Of a stretch of 5,973 nt of DNA, positions 1-5,973 are shown piece by piece; positions within the stretch are counted from its first letter, which is position 1; each line of letters begins with the position of its first letter. The notes beneath the pieces were generated by a model. The model did not search any database, was not told where the DNA came from, and worked only from the letters and a program-made list of their open reading frames with translations. The translations under genes were made by a program, and so were the position numbers. This DNA is from Gammaproteobacteria bacterium (lineage in GTDB: Bacteria > Pseudomonadota > Gammaproteobacteria > Granulosicoccales > Granulosicoccaceae), in assembly GCA_003511825.1 (NCBI GenBank), contig DOIU01000548.1, forward strand, positions 1 through 5,973, given 5' to 3'.

Positions 1-345
1 GATATCCGCTTCGTCTTCACCAACAATTTGGTAGACCAGCGTTTCATCACTATCGAGGTCCAACAGCTCCACAGTCGTCCCAAAGATGACCTTACCGGTG
101 GGCGTCATGGCGGTGACATCAATGATCTGCGCATTCGACAATTTGCCTTCGATGTCTTTGATCCGCCCCTCAATGAAGCTCTGTTGCTCGCGCGCAGCAT
201 GGTACTCGGCATTTTCTTTGAGGTCGCCATGTTCTCGCGCTTCAGCAATCGCTTGAATAACCTGAGGTCGCTGGACGGTTTTCAGATCGGTCAGCTCCGC
301 TCTCAAACTCTCGGCTCCCTTTGCGGTTAAAGGCACTTTGTTCAT
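1..345 (-). CDS. greA: Transcription elongation factor GreA, N-terminal 115 residues (cut by window edge)
   Basis: GreA binds the secondary channel of RNA polymerase and stimulates cleavage of the RNA 3' end in backtracked complexes, which restarts stalled transcription. The visible part starts MNKVPLTAKGAESLRAEL and matches E. coli GreA without gaps. Residues about 8-75 form the antiparallel coiled coil, and the segment EHGDLKENAEYHAAREQQ carries the tip acids D41 and E44 that hold the catalytic Mg. From about residue 80 the FKBP-like C-terminal domain begins (GKVIFGTTVELLDLDSDE). About 43 further residues should lie beyond the left edge. The ATG at 345-343 overlaps the carB stop as ATGA, and a strong Shine-Dalgarno sequence GAGGAG (356-351) sits 5 bases upstream, inside carB. 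Both fix the start. It is the last visible gene of the car operon and probably translationally coupled to carB. I saw no separate greA promoter, although one inside the end of carB cannot be excluded by eye. Confidence 0.97.
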   Translation of the reverse strand, partial: MNKVPLTAKGAESLRAELTDLKTVQRPQVIQAIAEAREHGDLKENAEYHAAREQQSFIEGRIKDIEGKLSNAQIIDVTAMTPTGKVIFGTTVELLDLDSDETLVYQIVGEDEADI

Positions 346-3300
346 GCGATCTCCTCGTGTAGCTCTGCCAAGCTGTAAATGCTGTGCGGCCCTTTGTTCT
401 CCAAGGCTGCGCAAATGGCTTCTGCGCCGGCGATCGTGGTCGAATACGCAACTTTGCGATTCAAGGCCTCGCGTCGAATGTAAAACGAGTCCGCGATCGC
501 TTTTTTGCCTTCAGTGGTATTGACGATCAAATCGATCTCGTCATTTTTGATCATGTCCAAGATGTGCGGCCGACCTTCCTGCATTTTGTTAATGACGCTG
601 CATTCCACACCCGCAGCTTCCAGTGCCGCATGCGTTCCGCGCGTTGCGACCAGCTTAAAGCCAGCTTCCCGAAGCCGTTTCCCAACGCTAATCGCGCCAT
701 CACGATCACACTCACGCACGCTGATAAAGGCCAATCCGCCAGCAGGCAGCTGCACGCCCGAGCCCAGTAGCCCCTTAAAGAAGGCCTCGCCAAAGGTGCG
801 GCCAATACCCATCACCTCACCTGTCGACTTCATCTCAGGCCCCAGTAAGGGATCTACACCCGGAAATTTCACAAAAGGAAATACCGATTCCTTCACATTA
901 TAGAAGGTTGGGCGCGATTCGCCGCTGATACCTTGCGCCTTCAAGGAGATACCTGCCATACAGCGCGCGGCCACTTTCGCCAGCGCGATGCCCGTCGCCT
1001 TAGACACAAACGGCACCGTCCGCGACGCTCGCGGGTTCACCTCGAGAATAAAGATTTGATCACCCTGGATGGCAAACTGGGTATTCATCAAACCGACAAC
1101 CTTGAGCTTTTTCGCCATAGCGGCGACCTGAACGCGCATTTCGTTCTGGATGTCGTCGCTAAGGGAGAACGGCGGCAAACAACACGCCGAATCGCCGGAA
1201 TGAACCCCCGCCTCTTCAATGTGCTCCATGATCCCACCGATCAAGACCTCATCACCGTCGCAGACGACGTCCACATCCACTTCAACCGCATCATTCAGGA
1301 AACGATCAAGCAAAACCGGTGAATCGTTGGACACTTGCACCGCTTCGCTCATGTAGCGGCGAAGCTCAGCCTCGTTGTATACGATCTCCATGGCGCGCCC
1401 GCCCAAGACGTAAGACGGTCGAACCACCAGCGGATAGCCGATTTCTTCCGCGAGCAGGACAGCCTCTTCGGGCTCGCGTGCGGTGCGGTTTGGCGGCTGC
1501 CGCAAGCCTAAACCATCAATCATTTGCTGAAAGCGTTCGCGATCTTCAGCCAAGTCGATGGAATCTGGTGAGGTACCGATAATCGGTGCATCCGCCGCTT
1601 CTAGCGCGCGCGACAACTTCAGCGGTGTTTGTCCGCCGTATTGAACGATCACCCCTTTGGGTTGTTCAAGGTGCAGAATCTCAAGCACATCTTCTAGCGT
1701 CAGCGGCTCAAAATACAAGCGGTCAGACGTGTCGTAGTCCGTTGACACCGTTTCCGGGTTGCAATTGACCATGATGGTTTCATAGCCGTCTTCACGCATG
1801 GCCAGAGCCGCATGCACACAGCAGCAGTCGAACTCGATACCTTGACCGATGCGGTTAGGCCCACCACCGAGCACCACGATTTTTTCTCGATCACTGGGTT
1901 CGGCTTCGCATTCCTCTTCATAGGTCGAGTAGAGATACGCCGTGGCGCTCGCAAACTCGGCTGCACAGGTGTCCACACGCTTGTAGACCGGGCGAATATT
2001 GTCGCGATGTCGACGGCCTCGCACGGCTCCCTCACGACATCCCAGGAGACGTGACAGGCGCTTATCAGAAAACCCTTTGCGCTTAAGCCCACGGATTTCG
2101 TCGTTAGAGAGCGACTCAAGCTTACGTCCCTTCAGGTTTGTCTCTGAGCGCACGATGTCTTCGATCTGTACCAGGAACCACGGATCAATCCGTGTGAGAT
2201 TGTGCACTTCCTCGAGATCAAAGCCATAGCGGAACGCATCAGCCACATAAAAGAGCCGTTTGTCACTGGGCTCGCGCAGCTCTCGTCGCAAAATGGATTG
2301 CACTTCTTCGCTATCAACGTTCCCTGGCAATACGGTGTTAAAGCCATCAAACCCAACCTCCAGGCTGCGGATGGCCTTCTGTAGGGATTCCTGTTGCGTG
2401 CGACCGATCGCCATCGCCTCGCCGACGGACTTCATTTGCGTGGTCAAACGCGAATCGGCCTGCGGGAATTTTTCAAAGGTGAAGCGCGGAATCTTGGTCA
2501 CGACGTAATCGATAGCGGGCTCGAACGAGGCCGGCGTCGCGCCACCCGTGATTTCATTGCGCAACTCATCCAGCGTGTAACCAACCGCGAGCTTCGCCGC
2601 CACTTTCGCAATCGGGAAGCCGGTCGCTTTGGAGGCCAACGCCGATGATCGAGACACCCGCGGGTTCATCTCGATGATGATCATGCGGCCATCTTCTGGA
2701 TTGATGGAGAACTGTACGTTGGAGCCGCCGGTTTCTACACCGATCTTGCGCAGCACCGCGAGCGACGCGTTGCGCATGATCTGGTATTCCTTGTCCGTCA
2801 GCGTTTGTGCGGGAGCGACGGTGATGGAATCGCCGGTATGCACGCCCATCGGATCAAGATTCTCGATGGAGCACACGATGATGCAGTTATCCGCCTTATC
2901 GCGCACGACCTCCATCTCGTACTCTTTCCAGCCCAGCACGGACTCTTCGAGCAAGATCTCGGTGGTGGGTGACAGCTCAAGGCCGCGACGGCAGATTTCT
3001 TCAAACTCTTCGCGGTTGTACGCGATGCCACCACCGCTGCCGCCCATGGTGAAGGACGGACGAATAATGCAAGGGAAACCAATCTGCGCGCGCCCTTGCC
3101 AGGCTTCTTCCATACTGTGTGCGATAAACGCACGCGGTGTTTCCAAGCCGATGTCTGCCATGGCCTTGCGAAATTTGTCGCGATCTTCAGCCATATCAAT
3201 GGCTTCGCGCGTGGCGCCGATCATTTGCACATTGTGCTCGGCCAGCACCCCCTCACGCTCAAGATCCAAGGCACAATTGAGCGCGGTTTGACCGCCCATC

Positions 3301-3566
3301 GTGGGCAGCAAGGCATCGGGCTTTTCTTTCTCGATGATCCGTGCGACCACTTCCCAGTGGATAGGCTCAATATAGATCGCGTCCGCGGTGGACGGATCGG
3401 TCATAATCGTTGCCGGATTAGAATTGACCAGAATGACCCGAAAGCCCTCTTCCCGCAGCGCTTTGCAAGCCTGGGCCCCGGAATAGTCAAATTCACACGC
3501 CTGGCCGATAACAATCGGGCCAGCGCCAATGATAAGGATGCTTTTTAAATCGTTTCTTTTTGGCAT
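342..3566 (-). CDS. carB: Carbamoyl phosphate synthetase large (synthetase) subunit CarB, complete
   Basis: Cytoplasmic enzyme that makes carbamoyl phosphate from bicarbonate, two ATP and ammonia channelled from CarA, feeding pyrimidine and arginine synthesis. The 1074-residue product matches E. coli CarB (1073) end to end. It has a carboxyphosphate half (about 1-403, with IRPSFTMGGSGGGIAYN and EMNPRVSRSSALASKATG), an oligomerisation domain (about 404-553), a carbamoyl phosphate half (about 554-937, with VRPSYVLGGRAMEIVY and EVNPRASRTVPF) and a C-terminal allosteric domain. In that domain the counterparts of E. coli T974, T977, K993, N1015, T1017 (nucleotide effector) and T1042 (ornithine) are kept, while K954 is Arg. 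I chose ATG 3566-3564 (MPKRNDLKSILIIGAGP) because it aligns exactly with E. coli. An in-frame TTG at 3590 would add 8 unconserved residues. No good Shine-Dalgarno sequence precedes the ATG (only GGGG about 12 bases up), so coupling to the upstream small gene is likely. One oddity is FDCCCVHA where FDYCCVHA is usual (Cys581). Confidence 0.98.
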   Translation of the reverse strand: MPKRNDLKSILIIGAGPIVIGQACEFDYSGAQACKALREEGFRVILVNSNPATIMTDPSTADAIYIEPIHWEVVARIIEKEKPDALLPTMGGQTALNCALDLEREGVLAEHNVQMIGATREAIDMAEDRDKFRKAMADIGLETPRAFIAHSMEEAWQGRAQIGFPCIIRPSFTMGGSGGGIAYNREEFEEICRRGLELSPTTEILLEESVLGWKEYEMEVVRDKADNCIIVCSIENLDPMGVHTGDSITVAPAQTLTDKEYQIMRNASLAVLRKIGVETGGSNVQFSINPEDGRMIIIEMNPRVSRSSALASKATGFPIAKVAAKLAVGYTLDELRNEITGGATPASFEPAIDYVVTKIPRFTFEKFPQADSRLTTQMKSVGEAMAIGRTQQESLQKAIRSLEVGFDGFNTVLPGNVDSEEVQSILRRELREPSDKRLFYVADAFRYGFDLEEVHNLTRIDPWFLVQIEDIVRSETNLKGRKLESLSNDEIRGLKRKGFSDKRLSRLLGCREGAVRGRRHRDNIRPVYKRVDTCAAEFASATAYLYSTYEEECEAEPSDREKIVVLGGGPNRIGQGIEFDCCCVHAALAMREDGYETIMVNCNPETVSTDYDTSDRLYFEPLTLEDVLEILHLEQPKGVIVQYGGQTPLKLSRALEAADAPIIGTSPDSIDLAEDRERFQQMIDGLGLRQPPNRTAREPEEAVLLAEEIGYPLVVRPSYVLGGRAMEIVYNEAELRRYMSEAVQVSNDSPVLLDRFLNDAVEVDVDVVCDGDEVLIGGIMEHIEEAGVHSGDSACCLPPFSLSDDIQNEMRVQVAAMAKKLKVVGLMNTQFAIQGDQIFILEVNPRASRTVPFVSKATGIALAKVAARCMAGISLKAQGISGESRPTFYNVKESVFPFVKFPGVDPLLGPEMKSTGEVMGIGRTFGEAFFKGLLGSGVQLPAGGLAFISVRECDRDGAISVGKRLREAGFKLVATRGTHAALEAAGVECSVINKMQEGRPHILDMIKNDEIDLIVNTTEGKKAIADSFYIRREALNRKVAYSTTIAGAEAICAALENKGPHSIYSLAELHEEIA

Positions 3567-3586
3567 GGAAAAACCGGCGCCCCGTC

Positions 3587-3826
3587 TCAATCCGCCGTTA
3601 GCAGTTTAAACAAAGTGTCTTTGAGGTTAACGCGCTCATACTTCAACGACTCCAATCGCGTGTCATCGGCCGCCTCTTCGCCACTCTCGATACGAAAGAT
3701 CTCTTTGTCCAGGCTTTCGTAGTTATCCATGAGCTTTGAAAAGTGGCGGTCATCCATCTTGAGTTGATGAATACGGTCTTTGTGATTCGGAAATTCCTTG
3801 ACCAACGGATGGTGCGTTAACGGCAT
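3587..3826 (-). CDS. YdcH/DUF465-family small helical protein between carA and carB
   Basis: A 79-residue, charged, soluble protein with no signal peptide or membrane segment. Its pattern fits the YdcH (DUF465) family: HHPLVKEFPNHKDRIHQLKMDDRHFSKLMDNY, then LDKEIFRIE, then LESLKYERVNLKDTLFKLL. Compare E. coli YdcH, which has FPEYRDLISRLK...NPRFMSLFDKHNKLDHEI...LKDEMLKIL. The two Leu/Lys-rich stretches (about 8-48 and 57-77) are predicted to form a helical hairpin or coiled coil. The function of the family is not established, and I assign none. The ATG at 3826 has GGAG (3838-3835) 8 bases upstream. The gene begins 15 bases after the carA stop and ends 20 bases before the carB ATG, so it is co-transcribed and may help deliver ribosomes to carB, which lacks a clear ribosome site. 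Base and codon use look like its neighbours, so there is no sign of recent transfer. Family assignment is firm; any role in carbamoyl phosphate synthesis is only guilt by position. Confidence 0.93.
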   Translation of the reverse strand: MPLTHHPLVKEFPNHKDRIHQLKMDDRHFSKLMDNYESLDKEIFRIESGEEAADDTRLESLKYERVNLKDTLFKLLTAD

Positions 3827-3841
3827 GAGCGTAGCTCCAGA

Positions 3842-4975
3842 CTAATCGTGTTGCATAAGTTCGATGAAATGATCAAACAAGGGCGCGACGTCGTGCGGCC
3901 CCGGGCTTGCCTCTGGATGTCCCTGAAACCCAAAGGCGGGCTTGTCGGTGCAATGAATGCCCTGCAGCGTGCCATCAAACAGAGACCGGTGCGTCGCGCG
4001 AACCGACTCTGGCAGCGTGTCTTCATTGATTGCGAAACCATGATTCTGGCTGCTGATCATCACCACACCACTATCGAGATCTTGCACGGGGTGGTTTGCA
4101 CCGTGGTGACCAAAATCCATTTTTTGCGACTGTGCGCCACAAGCCAGGCCCAGCAGCTGATGCCCCAAGCAAATGCCAAACACCGGTGTGCCTGACTCTA
4201 GGATGGCTTGGATCGCACGGATTGCGTAATCGCACGGTTCCGGATCGCCCGGGCCATTCGACAGAAAAACCCCGTCGGGCGCCATCGCCAAGACTTCTTC
4301 GGCCGGTGTCTGGGCCGGTACAACCTGCACCTGGCAGCCGCGATCCACCAGCATGCGCAAGATATTGCGCTTAACGCCAAAATCGTAGGCGACAACCTTG
4401 TAGGGCAATTCACTGTCTGGGCGATCAGCGGGTAAGCCACCCTCCAGCGTCCAGGCGCCCTGGACCCAGGTGTAGGGTTCTTCAACACTCACCACGCGCG
4501 CCAAATCCATGCCTTGCAGCCCCGGAAAATCGCGAGCCATCGCAAGCGCATCGGCATCGTTGATGCCTTCACCTGCAATAATACAACCCGCCTGGGCACC
4601 CGACGTGCGCAGAATGCGCGTCAGTTTGCGCGTATCAATATCGGCAATAGCGACAACATTGTTGCGCGCCAAATACTCACTGAGCCCCTCTTCGCTGCGG
4701 AAGTTGCTTGCCGTTAACGGCAAATCGCGAATCACCAACCCTGCCGCGAAGCAAGCGCGTGATTCTTCATCCTCGCGGTTACTCCCCGTGTTTCCGATAT
4801 GCGGATAGGTCAGCGTTACGATTTGTTGCGCATAGGATGGATCGGTAAGAATCTCTTGGTAACCGGTCATCGCGGTATTAAATACCACTTCTCCGACTGT
4901 CGACCCTGATGCACCAATAGACTTTCCTCTGAACACGGTGCCGTCTTCGAGCACCAAAAGAGCCGGAATATGCAC
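3842..4975 (-). CDS. carA: Carbamoyl phosphate synthetase small (glutaminase) subunit CarA, complete
   Basis: CarA hydrolyses glutamine and passes the ammonia through an internal tunnel to CarB. The 377-residue product aligns with E. coli CarA (382) almost without gaps and is shorter only at the C-terminal tail. The N-terminal CarA-specific domain (about 1-150) opens HIPALLVLEDGTVFRGK and includes VGEVVFNTAMTGYQEILTDPSY. The class I glutamine amidotransferase domain (about 190-377) holds the nucleophile C269 in GICLGHQ and the catalytic pair H353 and E355 in GHPEASPGPHD, at the same numbers as in E. coli. The start is GTG (4975-4973): it matches the E. coli N-terminus, an in-frame TAA lies directly upstream (4978-4976), and GAGGG (4984-4980) is a close Shine-Dalgarno sequence. 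Use of GTG rather than ATG may temper translation. It is the first gene of the car-greA operon, preceded by a promoter and a structured leader. The stop is TAG at 3844-3842. Confidence 0.98.
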   Translation of the reverse strand: MHIPALLVLEDGTVFRGKSIGASGSTVGEVVFNTAMTGYQEILTDPSYAQQIVTLTYPHIGNTGSNREDEESRACFAAGLVIRDLPLTASNFRSEEGLSEYLARNNVVAIADIDTRKLTRILRTSGAQAGCIIAGEGINDADALAMARDFPGLQGMDLARVVSVEEPYTWVQGAWTLEGGLPADRPDSELPYKVVAYDFGVKRNILRMLVDRGCQVQVVPAQTPAEEVLAMAPDGVFLSNGPGDPEPCDYAIRAIQAILESGTPVFGICLGHQLLGLACGAQSQKMDFGHHGANHPVQDLDSGVVMISSQNHGFAINEDTLPESVRATHRSLFDGTLQGIHCTDKPAFGFQGHPEASPGPHDVAPLFDHFIELMQHD

Positions 4976-4979
4976 TTAA

Positions 4980-4984
4980 CCCTC
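4980..4984 (-). promoter_or_regulatory. carA ribosome binding site
   Basis: GAGGG lies 4 bases before the GTG start of carA. With the in-frame TAA directly ahead of the GTG, it decides the start. It lies outside the second leader hairpin, so the hairpin would act on transcription rather than by masking this site. Confidence 0.65.
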
Positions 4985-5000
4985 TCGTCACCGGACATAC

Positions 5001-5034
5001 AAAAACGGGAAAAACCGCGTCGGCTTTCCCCGTT
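5001..5034 (-). terminator. Second leader hairpin, 13-bp stem with T-run (attenuator or terminator)
   Basis: AACGGGGAAAGCC (5034-5022) pairs with GGTTTTTCCCGTT (5016-5004) around a 5-base loop GACGC: 11 Watson-Crick and 2 G-T pairs. A run of five T (5005-5001) overlaps the foot of the stem. This has the form of a Rho-independent terminator. It lies downstream of the predicted car promoter and 25 bases before the carA GTG, so it could attenuate the operon. The alternative is that it is mainly the transcription end of parE, with some read-through into carA. Confidence 0.6.
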
Positions 5035-5046
5035 AATGATTGTTCT

Positions 5047-5074
5047 AAAAAACGTGGCAGACAAACCTCGCCAC
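5047..5074 (-). terminator. First leader hairpin with T6 run (attenuator-like or parE terminator)
   Basis: GTGGC (5074-5070) pairs with GCCAC (5058-5054), extended by one G-T pair, with a loop of 9 bases. One G and then six T (5052-5047) follow. The stem is short for an intrinsic terminator, so its strength is doubtful. It begins almost at the predicted transcription start, so it would be the very 5' end of the car mRNA. It could instead act on read-through from parE. Confidence 0.4.
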
Positions 5075-5084
5075 AATCGGAAGG

Positions 5085-5113
5085 ATTCTACTGCAAGTTC
5101 ATGACGCTGTCTA
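5085..5113 (-). promoter_or_regulatory. Probable sigma70 promoter of the car operon
   Basis: The minus strand has TAGACA (5113-5108) as a -35 box and TAGAAT (5090-5085) as a -10 box, each five of six matches to consensus, with an ideal 17-base spacer. The start of transcription would fall near 5078-5077, giving a leader of about 100 nt before the carA GTG. It is the best promoter-like pair I found in the parE-carA gap and lies just after the parE stop. It is a prediction from sequence only. Confidence 0.7.
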
Positions 5114-5150
5114 ACGTGGAATCCCGAAAATTCACCGGCATCTTGTGCGC

Positions 5151-5973
5151 CTAGACTTCGGCCAAATCGCCCTTCTCTTCCAGCCAGCTCTTGCGGTCAG
5201 AAGCGCGTTTTTTGGCCAACATCATGTCCATCGTGGCGTTGGTCGTATCACCCGGTGCGATCGTCAAACGCACCAGACGGCGGGTGTCAGGTGCTATGGA
5301 CGTTTCTCGGAGCTGCGCGGGATTCATCTCCCCCAGCCCCTTAAAGCGGGTCACCATGACTTTGCCCTTTTTCTTCTGCTGTTCAATGCGATGCATGATG
5401 CCCTGACGTTCGCTCTCATCAACCGCGTAGAACACCTCTTTGCCTACATCGACGCGATACAGAGGCGGCATTGCAACGTAGACATGTCCCGCCTCGACCA
5501 GTGGGCGAAAATGCCTCACGAATAAAGCGCACAGCAAGGTCGCGATATGCGCGCCGTCCGAATCCGCATCCGCGAGGATACAAATTTTGTGATAACGCAG
5601 CTTGGTCAGGTCTGACGAGCCCGGGTCCAAGCCGATGGCTATGGAAATGTCGTGCACCTCCTGCGAACCCAACAACTGATCCGGGTCAGTTTCCCAGGTG
5701 TTCAAGATTTTTCCGCGCAAGGGCATGATGGCCTGGAATTCGCGATCACGGGCTTGCTTTGCTGAGCCACCTGCAGAATCGCCCTCGACCAGGAATAGTT
5801 CACATCGCGCTGGGTCAGTGGCGGAGCAATCGGCCAGTTTGCCTGGCAAGGCAGGTCCGGTGGAGACCTTTTTGCGGACAACTTTTTTGCCGGAGCGCAT
5901 GCGCTTTTGCGCGGCCATGATCGCCATTTGCGCGATAAGGTCACCGGTTTCAGGGTGTTGGTTCAACCACATA
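5151..5973 (-). CDS. parE: DNA topoisomerase IV subunit B (ParE), C-terminal 273 residues (cut by window edge)
   Basis: ParE is the ATPase/TOPRIM subunit of topoisomerase IV, which with ParC unlinks daughter chromosomes. The visible part corresponds to about residues 356-630 of E. coli ParE. It contains the TOPRIM acidic motifs EGDSAGG (visible residues 63-69; E63 corresponds to catalytic E418) and DADSDG (135-140), then the conserved RFKGLGEMNPAQLRET and the tail DRKSWLEEKGDLAEV. The absence of the long insert found in gammaproteobacterial GyrB after the TOPRIM region, and the ParE-like tail, argue for ParE over GyrB. Positions matching E. coli I444, L445, S458 and E460, where quinolone-resistance changes are known, carry the wild-type residues. 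The first methionine visible (5972) is internal and not a start; about 355 residues lie beyond the right edge. The stop is TAG at 5153-5151, followed by 175 bases before carA. Confidence 0.96.
   Translation of the reverse strand, partial: MWLNQHPETGDLIAQMAIMAAQKRMRSGKKVVRKKVSTGPALPGKLADCSATDPARCELFLVEGDSAGGSAKQARDREFQAIMPLRGKILNTWETDPDQLLGSQEVHDISIAIGLDPGSSDLTKLRYHKICILADADSDGAHIATLLCALFVRHFRPLVEAGHVYVAMPPLYRVDVGKEVFYAVDESERQGIMHRIEQQKKKGKVMVTRFKGLGEMNPAQLRETSIAPDTRRLVRLTIAPGDTTNATMDMMLAKKRASDRKSWLEEKGDLAEV

Larger units (their letters stand above)
4976..5150 (-). other. parE-carA intergenic region (car leader)
   Basis: This is the only sizeable non-coding stretch in the window. In transcription order it holds an imperfect palindrome (GTGAAT and ATTCCAC, 5135-5116), the promoter, two hairpins each followed by a T-run, and the carA ribosome site. 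I saw no tRNA, known riboswitch core or mobile-element ends. Confidence 0.75.

Noticed and set aside
2629..3291. A 220-codon open frame on the plus strand inside carB
   Set aside because: It lies wholly antisense to a highly conserved part of CarB, shows Ser/Arg-rich low-quality composition and no recognisable domain. It is a shadow of the carB reading frame.
3096..3548. A 150-codon plus-strand frame opposite the start of carB
   Set aside because: Antisense to conserved CarB sequence, with no recognisable family features, promoter or ribosome site.
4867..5076. A minus-strand frame running from the car leader into carA out of frame, including ATG at 4998
   Set aside because: It overlaps the conserved start of CarA in another frame, has no ribosome site and resembles no protein I know.
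5151..5973. GyrB instead of ParE
   Set aside because: No GyrB insert after the TOPRIM region, and the tail and the ILNTWE...SQEVHDIS segment match ParE much better.
1..5973. Mobile element, phage, defence or CRISPR system
   Set aside because: No transposase, integrase, direct-repeat array or terminal repeats are visible; every gene is housekeeping and the intergenic space is small.

Overview
The window looks like ordinary chromosomal DNA from a gammaproteobacterium. All proteins read on the minus strand and are very close to their E. coli counterparts over their whole length (ParE, CarA, CarB, GreA). The order carA - small orf - carB - greA resembles the carA-orf-carB-greA operon described in Pseudomonas aeruginosa. 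I cannot name the genus. There is no sign of mobile elements, CRISPR, phage genes, tRNA or rRNA.

Layout in the direction of transcription (right to left). (1) 5973-5151: the last 273 codons of parE, topoisomerase IV subunit B, cut by the window edge. (2) 5150-4976: a 175-base intergenic region with a good sigma70-type promoter (TAGACA - 17 bases - TAGAAT), then a leader of about 100 nt with two hairpins each followed by a T-run, then a GTG start with a Shine-Dalgarno sequence. (3) 4975-3842: carA, the glutaminase subunit of carbamoyl phosphate synthetase. (4) 3826-3587: a 79-residue YdcH/DUF465-family helical protein. (5) 3566-342: carB, the synthetase subunit. (6) 345-1: the first 115 codons of greA, a transcript-cleavage factor, cut by the left edge.

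The last four genes are packed as one operon: gaps of 15 and 20 bases, then a 4-base ATGA stop/start overlap between carB and greA. CarA releases ammonia from glutamine, and CarB uses it with bicarbonate and two ATP to make carbamoyl phosphate for pyrimidine and arginine synthesis. GreA rescues backtracked RNA polymerase, and the YdcH-like protein has no assigned role. The leader hairpins suggest that the operon, including greA, may be controlled by premature termination; they could also serve as the parE terminator.

I found no clearly new biological system. The points worth a second look are the DUF465 gene inserted between carA and carB, parE rather than dapB upstream of carA, the tandem hairpin leader, and a Tyr-to-Cys change at a normally conserved site of CarB.
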